From Arcuatula senhousia (taxonomy: Eukaryota; Mollusca; Bivalvia; Mytilida; Mytilidae): a DNA stretch of 64,000 nucleotides. The stretch lies in contig OZ020317.1 of the NCBI GenBank assembly GCA_963971305.1, forward strand, positions 11,302,001-11,366,000. The letters are read 5' to 3'. The translations under genes were made by a program, and so were the position numbers. How positions within the stretch are numbered: the first letter of the stretch is position 1; each line of letters begins with the position of its first letter. This document shows positions 10,101 to 17,783 of the stretch, piece by piece. Below the pieces are notes generated by a model. That model saw only the letters and a list, made by a program, of their open reading frames with translations. It did no database searches and was not told where the DNA came from.

Positions 10101-12983
10101 TGTCCCCTTTTTTTACTGTTACGTTATTAGGGACCAAAAGGGGCCATAATTGTAACTTTTTTATTTCTGGTCCGATTTTGAAAATTTTTTTTGCATGTTT
10201 GTTCTTGTCAAATAGCGAATACCAAATTAAGAATTAATTTTTGTGACCCCCCTTTTTCCCCCTATTACGTAATTAGGGGCCAAATGGGGCTTTTTTTGTG
10301 GTCCGATTTTTAAATTTTTTTTTGCAAATTAATTCTTGTCAGGTAGCGATTCTAAATTTAAGAATAAATTTTTTGGGCTGTAATCATAATTTTAAGAAAA
10401 TTCTGGTTCGATTTTTAATTTTTTCCCCAAACATTATTCTTTTAAAGAGTAGAATACAACATTCAAAATTTATATTTTTACCCCCTGGGTCGAAAGTCCA
10501 TCAGAGAAGCATGTGTCAAAAACCTTTGTCAGTCCACCATGGGATGCATGTGTCCAGAACAATAGACTATCCATATTAGGCCTAAAACGTACAGAGTTCA
10601 ACATGTTGCGGTCGTATCATGCTGCGCTCGGCGAAGCTTTTTATTAATAATACATTTTTAGAGGATCAGATTTTTGTTGATCAGATAAGAAAAGTATTTG
10701 AAAAAGAGATTGAATCAGATTTTTATTTTGAAAGTCCACTTATTTGGTGGGATAATTTGAAGTTCACTATCAAGAGAATAAGTCAAATTTATGGCAAAGA
10801 AAAACTAAAACAATTTAATAAACAATATTTTAGATTGCAAAATAAAGTTCAAGAAATGTCTATGAAATCTGCCAATGGTTATGTCATTGATCATGGAAAA
10901 TATTTAGAGTTACAATATGAATTAGAAGTTTTTGAAAAGCATAGATGTCAAGGTGCAATTTTAAGGTCCAAATCTCAATATGCTCTAGAGAAATACTTCT
11001 TATTTTTTAAAGCTTGGAAAACATAGACAGAATAAAAATATGATAAGTGAGTTACAAACAATTGATGGTAATATTGTTAATGAGTCTAGTTCTATGTTAG
11101 ATGTTATACACGATTTTTATGCAAATCTGTTCTCATGTGTGCAAAATAAACTATGTTTTTAAAGAAGATTTTTTGAAGGAATGTTCAGTGTTAAAATCAC
11201 TTCCAACACACATTGTATTTATAGTAAGAGGTGTGTAAGTTTTATTTTCAGGAAGAATCTGAAATATAAGTAGGAAACTGCTGACCTTTGGTAGATCACA
11301 TGCAAACTCTATTACACACAGGTTAAAAAGTTTATTACACACAGTCTGATGAACCTTACAAAGATGTTTTATACTTGTACTGAACAGTTCTTCACTGTCT
11401 TCAACTATGGAAACCAGCTACAAAGAACAAGTTTTACATACATGAATTGTATTTAAAGTAGCAACCTTCACAAACCAGCTGATCCAGAAATTTTTGAAAG
11501 GGGGGGGTCCACATACTGGGTTCTGTGGGCCAAAGGGTGGGTTCCAGACCAATTTTGCTGAAAATCTAGGCAAAAATTTAAAAATTTCGGAGGAAAGGGG
11601 GGGGTTCCGACCCCCAGAACCTCCCCCTTGTATCCGCCACTGCATGTAGCCACTCCTTCTTATTTGTCAGGTAGGAATGGTTGAACTTAATTTTACTTAT
11701 TTTTGTTTTCAGTTTGTTCCCCACCATGCCACGTCACAACCTGTATAAGATCCAGCCGTTAGTACAGTCCCTATGTAAGAAGCATGGCATACCCTTCCAA
11801 GTGAAATCTCTGTACAACTCCTTTGCTGATATAGTTAGGTATGTATGATCCAAAACTCCAGCTGTTGAGGCACTACCACAGGATACCCCAAATCCCAGGG
11901 TGACTGGTGGATTTTTATAGTCGTGACTATAGGCCATATATATAAAGGCCTCTGCAGCGACTGTTTTAGACTTGCTACGTGTCATGGGTCGTCCAGCATG
12001 GACACACCACCGCAAGTGGTAGCTGCTTCAAAGTTGCCTTTGTTATCACTGGACCAGTGCCAGTGTTGCACAACGGGAAGGTACTGGTTGGAATTGGCAA
12101 GATCCAAACCCCAGTGGTTTCTCAAACTCTTATGTAGTAATCATGGGATATTCTTCTATTTGAAATATCTGTACTATGTTATCCTTATGAGATACTGGTA
12201 CCTTGCCATTTGAAATCATGTTTAAACTCATTTCCTTATATAGTTAAGTAAGTGTTCCCCAACTCCAACAGGTGGGGCTTAAACAGAATTACAACAATTT
12301 GTAAAAATTGTATGTAAGAAGCATGAAATCCTTGCTATGGAACATAATTTCATCTATTCAAGGGTCATCACAGATGCTCTAGCCAAAAGGTTGAAAAGGC
12401 AAAAGAAAAGCATTAAATAATGTAACCAAAAATGCAGAGAAGGAACCCAAATTTTGGCCTATGATCAGTCTTAGCCTGGAGTAGAAAGAACCTAGATTGT
12501 TTTCAATTCAAGTATAAATGATAGACTTAAAACTAAAAATACTTTTTTTACTCATGTATAAGGAATATGAAATTACATTTGAAAATTGAATGCAGACATG
12601 ATGTAGAAAGCAATAGGAAAGAAAAGAAAATGAAAAAGGCCTTTGGCCAAAACCTTTTAAGACATTTCAGGCTGGATTTGAATTGTATGCATTTTACTTA
12701 GACCATGGGCCAATTGCAGAACCGCGAGCAGCGCCTACTGGCCTCGTTGAAAGCTGCTGGCGGTTGTCCATTGTGGATTTTCTGAATTGCTGCTTGATTG
12801 TGGGCTGTGTCACAATACACTTATTCCACATCTCATTATTTTCTTTTGAACAATTATATAAAAATACTTTTACAAAAAATTGTACATACTGATTTTAATT
12901 GACATTTGATCTATTTCTACAGGAGTCTAAAGCATTCAGGAGAGATATGGAGTGCAGCTTACCACCAATACCATCTATCTTAG
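1072..12983 (+). CDS. FADS: Front-end fatty acyl desaturase (FADS delta-5/delta-6 type), 3' part of a multi-exon gene
   Basis: This membrane di-iron enzyme introduces a double bond between an existing one and the carboxyl end of fatty acyl-CoA, in the ER, for long-chain polyunsaturated fatty acid synthesis. Nine exon candidates with GT-AG borders were read. In order they give HDFGH (box 1, in two alternative exons), [10 protein letters not shown] (box 2), the KDPDV...NHQH.YFF segment, [11 protein letters not shown], a membrane stretch, and [13 protein letters not shown]...[16 protein letters not shown] (box 3, with the Gln typical of front-end desaturases). The protein ends with YHQYHLS and a stop. 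Exon phases agree throughout except for one extra T in exon 7527-7625. Using one box-1 exon and discounting that T gives about 275 residues. Family members are about 440, so the cytochrome b5 domain and first membrane helix lie upstream. Substrate specificity cannot be read from sequence. Confidence 0.93.
1364..1488. repeat. Hairpin MITE in the FADS intron
   Basis: The left arm CAGTCTCATTAAATCAGACC...CTTTTTACTATGT is mirrored by the right arm ACATAGCAAAAAAAGGGTGAGCG...GACTG. The arms are about 50 bp and nearly identical, with a short loop around TCCCTCGATGAACGAGCC. This is a compact foldback/MITE; its superfamily is not assigned. Confidence 0.7.
1574..1790. repeat. MITE-like inverted repeat (GGTGGAACACAAAAGACT ends)
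   Basis: GGTGGAACACAAAAGACT near 1575 is inverted as AGTCTTTTGTGTTCCACC near 1770. A related sequence (GGTGGAATACAGAAGACTGG) followed by GTCAGCTGAC occurs near 4468 in the same gene, with a second GGTCAGCTGAC near 4857. This suggests two diverged copies of one family in these introns. Confidence 0.55.
3186..3287 (+). CDS. FADS: FADS histidine-box-1 exon, copy B
   Basis: A 102-nt, 34-codon exon, phase 0 to phase 0, with acceptor TTATTTCAG and donor AAAG|GTATAT. It encodes [16 protein letters not shown] followed by [13 protein letters not shown]. This is closer than copy A to the family consensus (AGWLQHD.GHLSV, and Trp-Asn-His downstream). It lies about 2 kb after copy A with identical length and phases, so including both exons would duplicate the first histidine box. 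One-or-the-other splicing is inferred. Confidence 0.9.
3288..4342. other. FADS intron, no gene seen
   Basis: AT-rich intron. Near 3613-3670 there is a weak remnant of a dispersed repeat (ATCCAAAATTTTTTAATGGG...). No exon was recognised. Confidence 0.5.
4343..4402 (+). CDS. FADS: FADS histidine-box-2 exon
   Basis: A 60-nt phase-0 exon after CTTTCCTTAG, ending at GTG|GTAAGT. It encodes [20 protein letters not shown], carrying the HxxHH box that binds the di-iron centre. The AKPN after the box is typical of animal FADS proteins. Confidence 0.93.
5580..5609 (+). pseudogene. Partial duplicate of the FADS exon start (decoy exon fragment)
   Basis: Twenty bases, AGATGGATAAGGACCCTGAT, are identical to the junction and start of the real exon at 5991, and the preceding T-rich tract is copied too (TTTTTTTTCCAAG). 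After the match the copy diverges and reads DYSE then TGA. If the local CCAAG were used as an acceptor, translation would stop after nine codons. A MITE (5782-5970) lies between the fragment and the true exon. Confidence 0.75.
5782..5970. repeat. MITE with TACTGTGG...CCACAGTA ends
   Basis: The left end TACTGTGGATTCATTTATT is mirrored by the right end AATAATGATGAAACCACAGTA. The left border also lies in a near-perfect palindrome (5764-5800, AATAAATGAATC/GATTCATTTATT), suggesting two abutting copies. Superfamily not assigned. Confidence 0.65.
5991..6117 (+). CDS. FADS: FADS exon, KDPD/NHQH segment
   Basis: A 127-nt exon after a long pyrimidine tract ending TTTCAG. It encodes [20 protein letters not shown] and ends ...[12 protein letters not shown] in phase 1, with donor G|GTACGT. 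It matches the conserved loop between box 2 and the third membrane helix. A 20-base perfect copy of its start lies about 410 bp upstream at 5580. Confidence 0.92.
6152..6361. repeat. MITE with TACTGTAAACCAAC ends, copy 1
   Basis: TACTGTAAACCAACTTATTT at the left and AAATAAGTTGGTTTACAGTA at the right are perfect inverses. The interior holds short TTCGCG / CGCGAA motifs. A second copy with the same ends lies at 14821-15016. The terminal TA on each side could be a TA target duplication around CTGTAAACC. Confidence 0.8.
6882..6958 (+). CDS. FADS: FADS exon, GPPLL membrane segment
   Basis: A 77-nt exon after CTATATTTCAG with donor TTG|GTAAGT. It completes an Ala codon and encodes [20 protein letters not shown] up to RKLWL. 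It matches the conserved GPPLLIP.YFQ segment of FADS enzymes. Confidence 0.92.
7527..7625 (+). CDS. FADS: FADS exon with a one-base frameshift in a T run
   Basis: A 99-nt exon between TTTCAG and AG|GTAAGT. The first half reads [13 protein letters not shown] in the incoming frame, matching the family's D-A-W-...-RFF. The second half reads [19 protein letters not shown], which joins the next exon in frame, but only in the +1 frame. The switch falls in AAG followed by six T (7560-7565), where five would keep one frame. The incoming frame then reads on into out-of-frame codons. It is either an inactivating indel, an allele, or a homopolymer error in the assembly. With five T the summed exon lengths from copy B to the stop are exactly divisible by three. 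Confidence 0.88.
8356..8532 (+). CDS. FADS: FADS exon ending inside histidine box 3
   Basis: A 177-nt exon after TTTTTTTTGCAG. It encodes [20 protein letters not shown], then a stretch ending [22 protein letters not shown]. The last two bases (CA) begin the second His of QIEHH, completed by T from the next exon. The donor is CA|GTTAGT. The conserved WF.WV.Q.NHI and [15 protein letters not shown] blocks identify it securely. Confidence 0.94.
8734..10644 (+). mobile_element. TTTTTATACGACCGC element, copy 1 (in the FADS intron)
   Basis: It starts TTTTTATACGACCGCAAAA, followed by a GTCGTCGTCGTTGTCG microsatellite, and ends GTTGCGGTCGTATCATGCTG then CGCTCGGCGAAGCTTTTTAT. ATACGACCGCAA at the start is the inverse of TTGCGGTCGTAT at the end. 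The body holds repeated GGGGCCAAAAGGGGCC blocks and two tandem units of about 425 bp (near 9310-9735 and 9736-10160). Short open frames inside are by-products of the repeat. Copies 2 and 3 lie at 16262-17532 and 17784-20555. Confidence 0.75.
10645..11150 (+). pseudogene. LINE fragment (L1/Tx1-like ORF2, linker between endonuclease and RT)
   Basis: About 125 codons read [16 protein letters not shown], then [15 protein letters not shown]. After a frame change come the equivalents of STKYFFNLE...., [12 protein letters not shown] and [12 protein letters not shown]. This is the charged, coiled region of L1/Tx1-type ORF2 between endonuclease and reverse transcriptase (GA+.RS+..W...GEK.TKYFF.LE). 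It lacks both catalytic domains, has a frameshift near 10990, and begins exactly where the neighbouring TTTTTATACGACCGC element ends. Confidence 0.7.
11480..11645. repeat. Dispersed repeat with GATCCAGAAATTTTT...GTATCCGCCACTG ends
   Basis: The left GATCCAGAAATTTTTGAAAGG and right CCCCCTTGTATCCGCCACTG are inverse-related (CAGTGGCGGATaCA...). G-rich and C-rich tracts face each other. Diverged relatives occur at 15530-15665, and fragments near 8160-8290 end CATCTGCCACTAATG. This looks like an old MITE family. Confidence 0.55.
11713..11838 (+). CDS. FADS: FADS exon, [10 protein letters not shown] segment
   Basis: A 126-nt exon after TTTTCAG. It completes QIEHH and gives [20 protein letters not shown], then [21 protein letters not shown]. 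It ends AG|GTATGT. The intron before it is about 3.2 kb and full of transposon remnants. Confidence 0.93.
12660..12850 (+). repeat. Dispersed 190-bp repeat (ATTTGAATTRTATGCATTTTA...CCACATCTCATTA), copy 1
   Basis: It lies in the last FADS intron. A close reverse-oriented copy is at 27445-27640, with older + strand relatives at 40395-40545 and 53985-54155. Read on the minus strand all share a reading such as EMWNK...QP..K.QF.KS, so the repeat may derive from a coding segment of an unidentified element. Copy 1 keeps an open minus-strand reading down to GPWSK and a stop. Confidence 0.7.
12923..12983 (+). CDS. FADS: FADS terminal exon and stop
   Basis: After CTATTTCTACAG the exon completes an Arg codon, then [19 protein letters not shown] and TAG at 12981-12983. 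SLK.SG..W..AY is the usual C-terminus of animal FADS proteins. Confidence 0.9.
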
Positions 12984-13312
12984 CCTGGTAAACAGATCTG
13001 ACATGACTCTTTATTTGTAGTGCTGAACAAAACTGTTTTCTGTCTACTTATATACTGTTGGAGTATTCCATTAAAATTGATGAGGGTGGGAAGGTTGATA
13101 GTTGGAGAAATACAACATCTCAATATGAGTAGAACTTTTACATAGTTTTTTAATACGAACAAAAATGATATGGAATTTATTGTAAGCCACCTTGTAGAAT
13201 TTCTTGCTAGTCCGGTCAGCTTCAGACTTCTAACATTTGACAAAGATTCTATAAAATTGGGCTAGTAATATAGCAGGTAAAATTTTATTGTTAGGTTCTG
13301 AAAACTTTAAAA

Positions 13313-13318
13313 AATAAA
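13313..13318 (+). terminator. Possible FADS polyadenylation signal AATAAA
   Basis: AATAAA lies about 330 bp after the desaturase stop codon, within an AT-rich 3' flank. AATAAA is common in DNA this AT-rich, so this is only a candidate. Confidence 0.25.
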
Positions 13319-13414
13319 TCTACTACCCTTATTTTGGCTTTTATTGGAATAGTCCAAATGTTTATACACATTTCACATGAACATGTCACAGACGCTAATT
13401 TGATATGATAAACA

Positions 13415-13815
13415 ATTTTTATGCCCCGGCGACGACATGTCGGGGGGCATTAAGTTTTACTCATGTCCGTCCGTCCATCCGTCCGTACGTTCGTACGAAT
13501 TGCCGTCTAGCTTTTCTCACAAACCGAAAATGGGAATGATTCAAAACTTGGTAGGATGGTTCAGTATGACAAACTATATGTCCTAAGCGAATTTTTGACC
13601 TGTTGGACATCTACTTCCTGTTTGGGGCAGGATCAATACCAAAATCGACATGAAAATTTCCGTCAAGCTTTTCTCAGAAACTGTACATGGGAATAATTTG
13701 AAACTCAGTAGGATGGTTAAGTATGATTAACTATGCATCCTAAGCGACTTTCAGACCTTTCGGACTTCTACTTTTTAATTGAGGCCAGCGGGGGCATCTG
13801 TGTCCCATGGACACA
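13415..13815. mobile_element. TTTTTATGCCCCGGCGACGAC dispersed element
   Basis: It starts TTTTTATGCCCCGGCGACGA, with an adjacent GTCCGTCCGTCC microsatellite, and ends GGGGGCATCTGTGTCCCATG then GACACA. GGGGGCAT...ATGCCCC gives short inverted ends. Two internal units (near 13500 and 13650) share CTTTTCTCA.AAACYG..CATGGGAATGATT. The layout (T-rich start, GC hairpin, GTCC/GTCG microsatellite, tandem internal units) parallels the two other families described here. Confidence 0.6.
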
Positions 13816-14418
13816 TTCTTTCTTTATTTTTATCTGATATTGTTAACTGGAGAAACAATGCTTATTAGGGACCTTAAAGAGTATTTTTTATGACAAATTG
13901 TTATTTTGCTTCCTATAAAATCAATTTTTTGTTGTTTTTGATAAATTTTATAAATCTGTTATTTTGGTTAAAAAATGATATTTTGACTTGGTTTTTTTTA
14001 TGAGAAGTATTCTGTATGTTTTCGGTATTTTTTTTATCCAACTTGCTGTTCATGAGTTTAAGAGTACTTAAATCTTTTTAACATTTTTTATGATAACTTT
14101 ATTTGCTTCTAAATCTTAAGTTGCAAAATGCTTTAAAAGGACAAAATTATTATATGATTAGATACAATTTTTGCCTTTGATTTTTATAAATAAAATTTTG
14201 TGTTCATTTTTGATTTTAACATCTATCTCTAAGATTCTCTTATTTCTTTACCTCCAATTTAGAAGAGTATAAAGAGGTTTATTTACCTCCTTTTAAGAAG
14301 AGCTTCACAACTGCCACTTCTTCCAGGGTAGTCACAATTTGTTTATTAATTCTTAAATTACAATATACAGTATATTTATGCTTCTTTGTTTTGTTGTATG
14401 ATGCAGGTTAAACCTGTG

Positions 14419-14712
14419 ACGCTCCCGAAGTTTGAACGTATCCTTAAATATTCTACAAGCTAAAATAAGTTTTCAAATGTTTATTGGGCAATTAATCAAA
14501 ACAAATTCTTATTCGAAAGCAAAACAAAGTAGCTTTTCTTGTGGGTCCTGTGTGCGCTTAATGACGTCAGAAATTTTCAAAGAAAAAAGCGTTAAAATGG
14601 GACAGAAAGTCAGGGAAACCGCGCGTGGTTTACCGGACGTTGAAGGAAAATTGAGCCCATAGTACAACTAGAATATTGACATTTCTACCATTATCCCTCC
14701 CTTCGGGAGCGT
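14419..14712. repeat. ACGCTCCCGAAG MITE, copy 1
   Basis: ACGCTCCCGAAG at 14419-14430 is inverted as CTTCGGGAGCGT at 14701-14712. A copy of the same length with only scattered differences lies at 58430-58724, including the flanking ATGATGCAGGTTA and the conserved interior GGTTTACCGGACGTTGAAGG. The shared flank AGGTTWWACCTGTG suggests that the mobile unit begins a little further left. Confidence 0.8.
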
Positions 14713-14820
14713 ATTATTGATTTTTTAGAATAGGAAATTAAAGTTATTTTAAGAGTACAAGAACAATGAAGATATGTGTTTCTGGAAAAATTATATTTAT
14801 ATGGGGAAAAGGCTCCCATA

Positions 14821-15016
14821 TACTGTAAACCAACAAACTTTCACAGTTTCATTACATTGGACGTTTTCACGATGACAAACATTCGCAGTTTTCGAGATTG
14901 GTTTAATGAATACAATTTCTAAGTGACTTATTAGCGACTACAAACTTTCGCGGATGTAAAGTGCTCGCGAATCCCACGAACGTTTATCGCACGCGAAAGT
15001 TAATTGGTTTACAGTA
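14821..15016. repeat. MITE with TACTGTAAACCAAC ends, copy 2
   Basis: TACTGTAAACCAACAAACTT at the left and TTAATTGGTTTACAGTA at the right. It has the same ends and similar size as the element at 6152-6361, with TTCGCG/CGCGAA motifs inside. Confidence 0.8.
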
Positions 15017-15529
15017 TGCTAGAACTTCAACAATTTTTTTACAAAATTTATATTCTATCTGTCTTTTTATATCCACTTTGGTTAGCACAAACACTTGTAT
15101 AATAAGGCCACAATTGTTAAAATATGACAAAAAGATGAAACAAATACAAATTTAATAGCAAAATCTTCTTTTGAATTGTTTAATGTTTATCTAATTTAAA
15201 TCATTGTAGAAATTATTTTGGCATGAAAGATGTTTGTGCTTTTTGTCAGTTGTATGTTATGAATATATTTTATACTTATTTATTAGACTGTGTAAACATA
15301 TCATGCCAATGTATCTTGATAGTTGGCTTATAGTTACCTCAGTTTATTACCTAGGGGTGGGCAGGAAGGGGTTTCATCCTGTATTCATGTAAAAATAAAT
15401 ATTATATCCTTCCTGCTTTCCCAATGAAATAATGGAGCAACCCCCCCCCCCCCATAAAAATCCTAATTTCGGGAGTTTATGGATTAAATCTGGAATTTCC
15501 AGTTAATAAATAAGGCTGTCCCACTGTCC

Positions 15530-15666
15530 CATGATCCAGAAATTCTGAAAAGAGGGGGCCCACTGACTGGCCTAAGAGGGGGCCTGCTTTGGTCAGGCTT
15601 CAATGATTTCCTATATATTCAACCAAATTTTTCCTCCAAAAGGCCCCCCACCCTGGATCCGCCTAT
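15530..15666. repeat. Dispersed repeat with GATCCAGAAATTCTG...GGATCCGCCTATG ends
   Basis: A relative of the repeat at 11480-11645: GATCCAGAAATTCTGAAAAG at the left, a paired G-rich/C-rich interior, and CCCACCCTGGATCCGCCTAT at the right. Confidence 0.5.
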
Positions 15667-16261
15667 GCTCTCCATACAATCGTATATATGTCACATATTT
15701 TGAAAGAGTGGGTTAAGTTTCCCCAAGAGTAATTTTAATGCCAATTGGTAAAATATACTATTAATTGTTTCAAAACATCAAATTTGTATCAAGCAAACAC
15801 AAACTCTAGAAACCATATAAAGTAACAAAATATGAATATTTGACCTTTTATTTAATTTAAAGTCTTATAAATTGCTTCAAATGCACATTAACTATATCCC
15901 TCACTTAAACTTTATTTAACAAGCTATACATGTATATGATTTTAAGACCATGTAATGGTATCTAAATTTAGTGTAAATTTGAAATTTGGTAAATTAAATT
16001 TGAAATTTGTGGAACCCCCCCCCCAAAAAAAAAAAAAAAAAAAAAACTAAACAAAATGTTAAAATTCAAAAGCAATAAGGAAAAACTTGATTTTACCTGA
16101 TTTTTGATTCAATTCTCAATTTAGTGGTCATGATATACCCCAAGGGTTGTCTCAGAGTGGATATTTCGATAAGTCCCATTATTTAAAAAAAATAAAGATG
16201 TTATGATCAATCCACCATAACCTGACTGTATACAAAAGTGCTATGTTTCAAAGCATAATAA

Positions 16262-16312
16262 TTTTTATACGACCGCAAAATTTTGCGATCGTATAATGTT
16301 ATGGCGATGTCG

Positions 16313-16344
<32 letters not shown>

Positions 16345-17532
16345 TGGGAACATTTGGTTTCCGTGCAATAACTTGAGTAAATGTTGACCAATTGTTTTAA
16401 AATTTTGATATGATGTTTGTAACCACTAAAGGAAGGTTGGTATTGTATTTGGGGTTTGTAGCCCCTACCGTTTTAGAAAAAAGGGCCAAAAGGGGCTAAA
16501 ACGGGTGTATTGACAAAACTGTTGTAAAATGTTTGTTATTCATTCGATTTTGAAAATTCTTTTTTTAATGAATTCCTCATTAAATTCTGTCAACTAAATG
16601 TGTCAATGATTTTGATATTTATTGCACCGTTACATTGCTACAGGGGGTCAAAAAGGGGCCACACCCCAAAAATCGACTTTTTTATTTGTGGTCCGATTTT
16701 CAAAATCTTTTTTTCATTGGAATCCTTGTGAAAATCCCTGCCTGCATTTTTCAATCAGATTTTCAATATCTCTTACTGTTTTTGAGAAATTAGGGGTCAA
16801 AGGGGCCAAAAACGCCATTTTTAAAAGTTTGTCAATGCAAATAGTTTTATACCAAAAATCAAGTTATAGTGGGCCTGCCAATTGTTATGAAGTTTATATA
16901 TGATGATTATATCCACTAAAGGAATCTTGGTTTTGTATTTGGGGTTTGTGGCCCCTACTGTTTTATAAAAAAGGGCCAAAAAGGGCTAAAACGGGTGTAT
17001 TGACAAAACTGTTGTAGAATGTTTATTACTCATTAGATTTTGAAAATTCTTTCTTTGTTGAATTCATCATTAAATTCTGTCAACAAAATGTGTCAATGAT
17101 TTTGATATGTTTTTCACTATTACATTGTTACAGGGGGCTAAAGACAGGCCATGCCCATAAAATCAACTTTTTTATTTGTGGTCCGATTTTCAAAATCTTT
17201 TTTTCATCGGATTCCATGTACACAATTTCCTATTATTTTTTATAGGATTAGCAATATCTTTTACCATTTTTGAGGAATTAGGGGTCAAAGGGCCAAAATT
17301 GTAAATTAATACATGGATGGAAATAAGGCTTTTTGTATAAGATGTTGATGTAAATATATTTGTCAAAAATGCATTTCTATAAGTCCACCACAGGATGCAT
17401 GTGTCAAAAAGCTTTGTAAGTCCACCATGGGCTTCATGTGACCAAAGCAATGGACTATCCATATTGGGTCTCCAACGTACAGGGTTCAACTTGTTGCGGT
17501 CGTATTATGCTGCGCTCGGCGTAGCTTTTTAT
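16262..17532 (+). mobile_element. TTTTTATACGACCGC element, copy 2
   Basis: It starts TTTTTATACGACCGCAAAAT and has a GTCGTC microsatellite at about 16310-16345. It ends GTTGCGGTCGTATTATGCTG then CGCTCGGCGTAGCTTTTTATT. The interior contains two tandem units (near 16380-16860 and 16880-17330), each with TTTTTTATTTGTGGTCCGAT. This uninterrupted copy serves as the empty site for the insertion in copy 3. Confidence 0.75.
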
Positions 17533-17783
17533 TCTACAAAGCACTGAAAAAAGAATCTTTTCAAGTTTCTTGGGATAGTTCAATGAAGGTTTCATATCAA
17601 GTCTATGTCCATTAAAATTGTTAGGAGATAGGATTGTCCTATTTTAGGACACCTTTGATGACATGGCCCCTGTTTTATTAAGGTTGATTTATATGTTAAT
17701 CTTGACTAGAGTACTTAGCACTAACTATGTGCTAAATTAAGAGCTATTGGTCAAGATTGGGTTTTCCCAGTTTTTGTTATAAC

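Larger units (their letters stand above)
12984..16261. other. FADS 3' flank, intergenic, repeats only
   Basis: After the stop codon there is AT-rich sequence with the elements at 13415-13815, 14419-14712, 14821-15016 and about 15530-15665. There is a C run at 15441-15453 and an A run near 16025-16045. No coding exon was recognised. Confidence 0.6.

Noticed and set aside
9491..10237. Paired open frames of about 60-100 codons on both strands
   Set aside because: Produced by two tandem units within a dispersed element; the same frames repeat with the unit.
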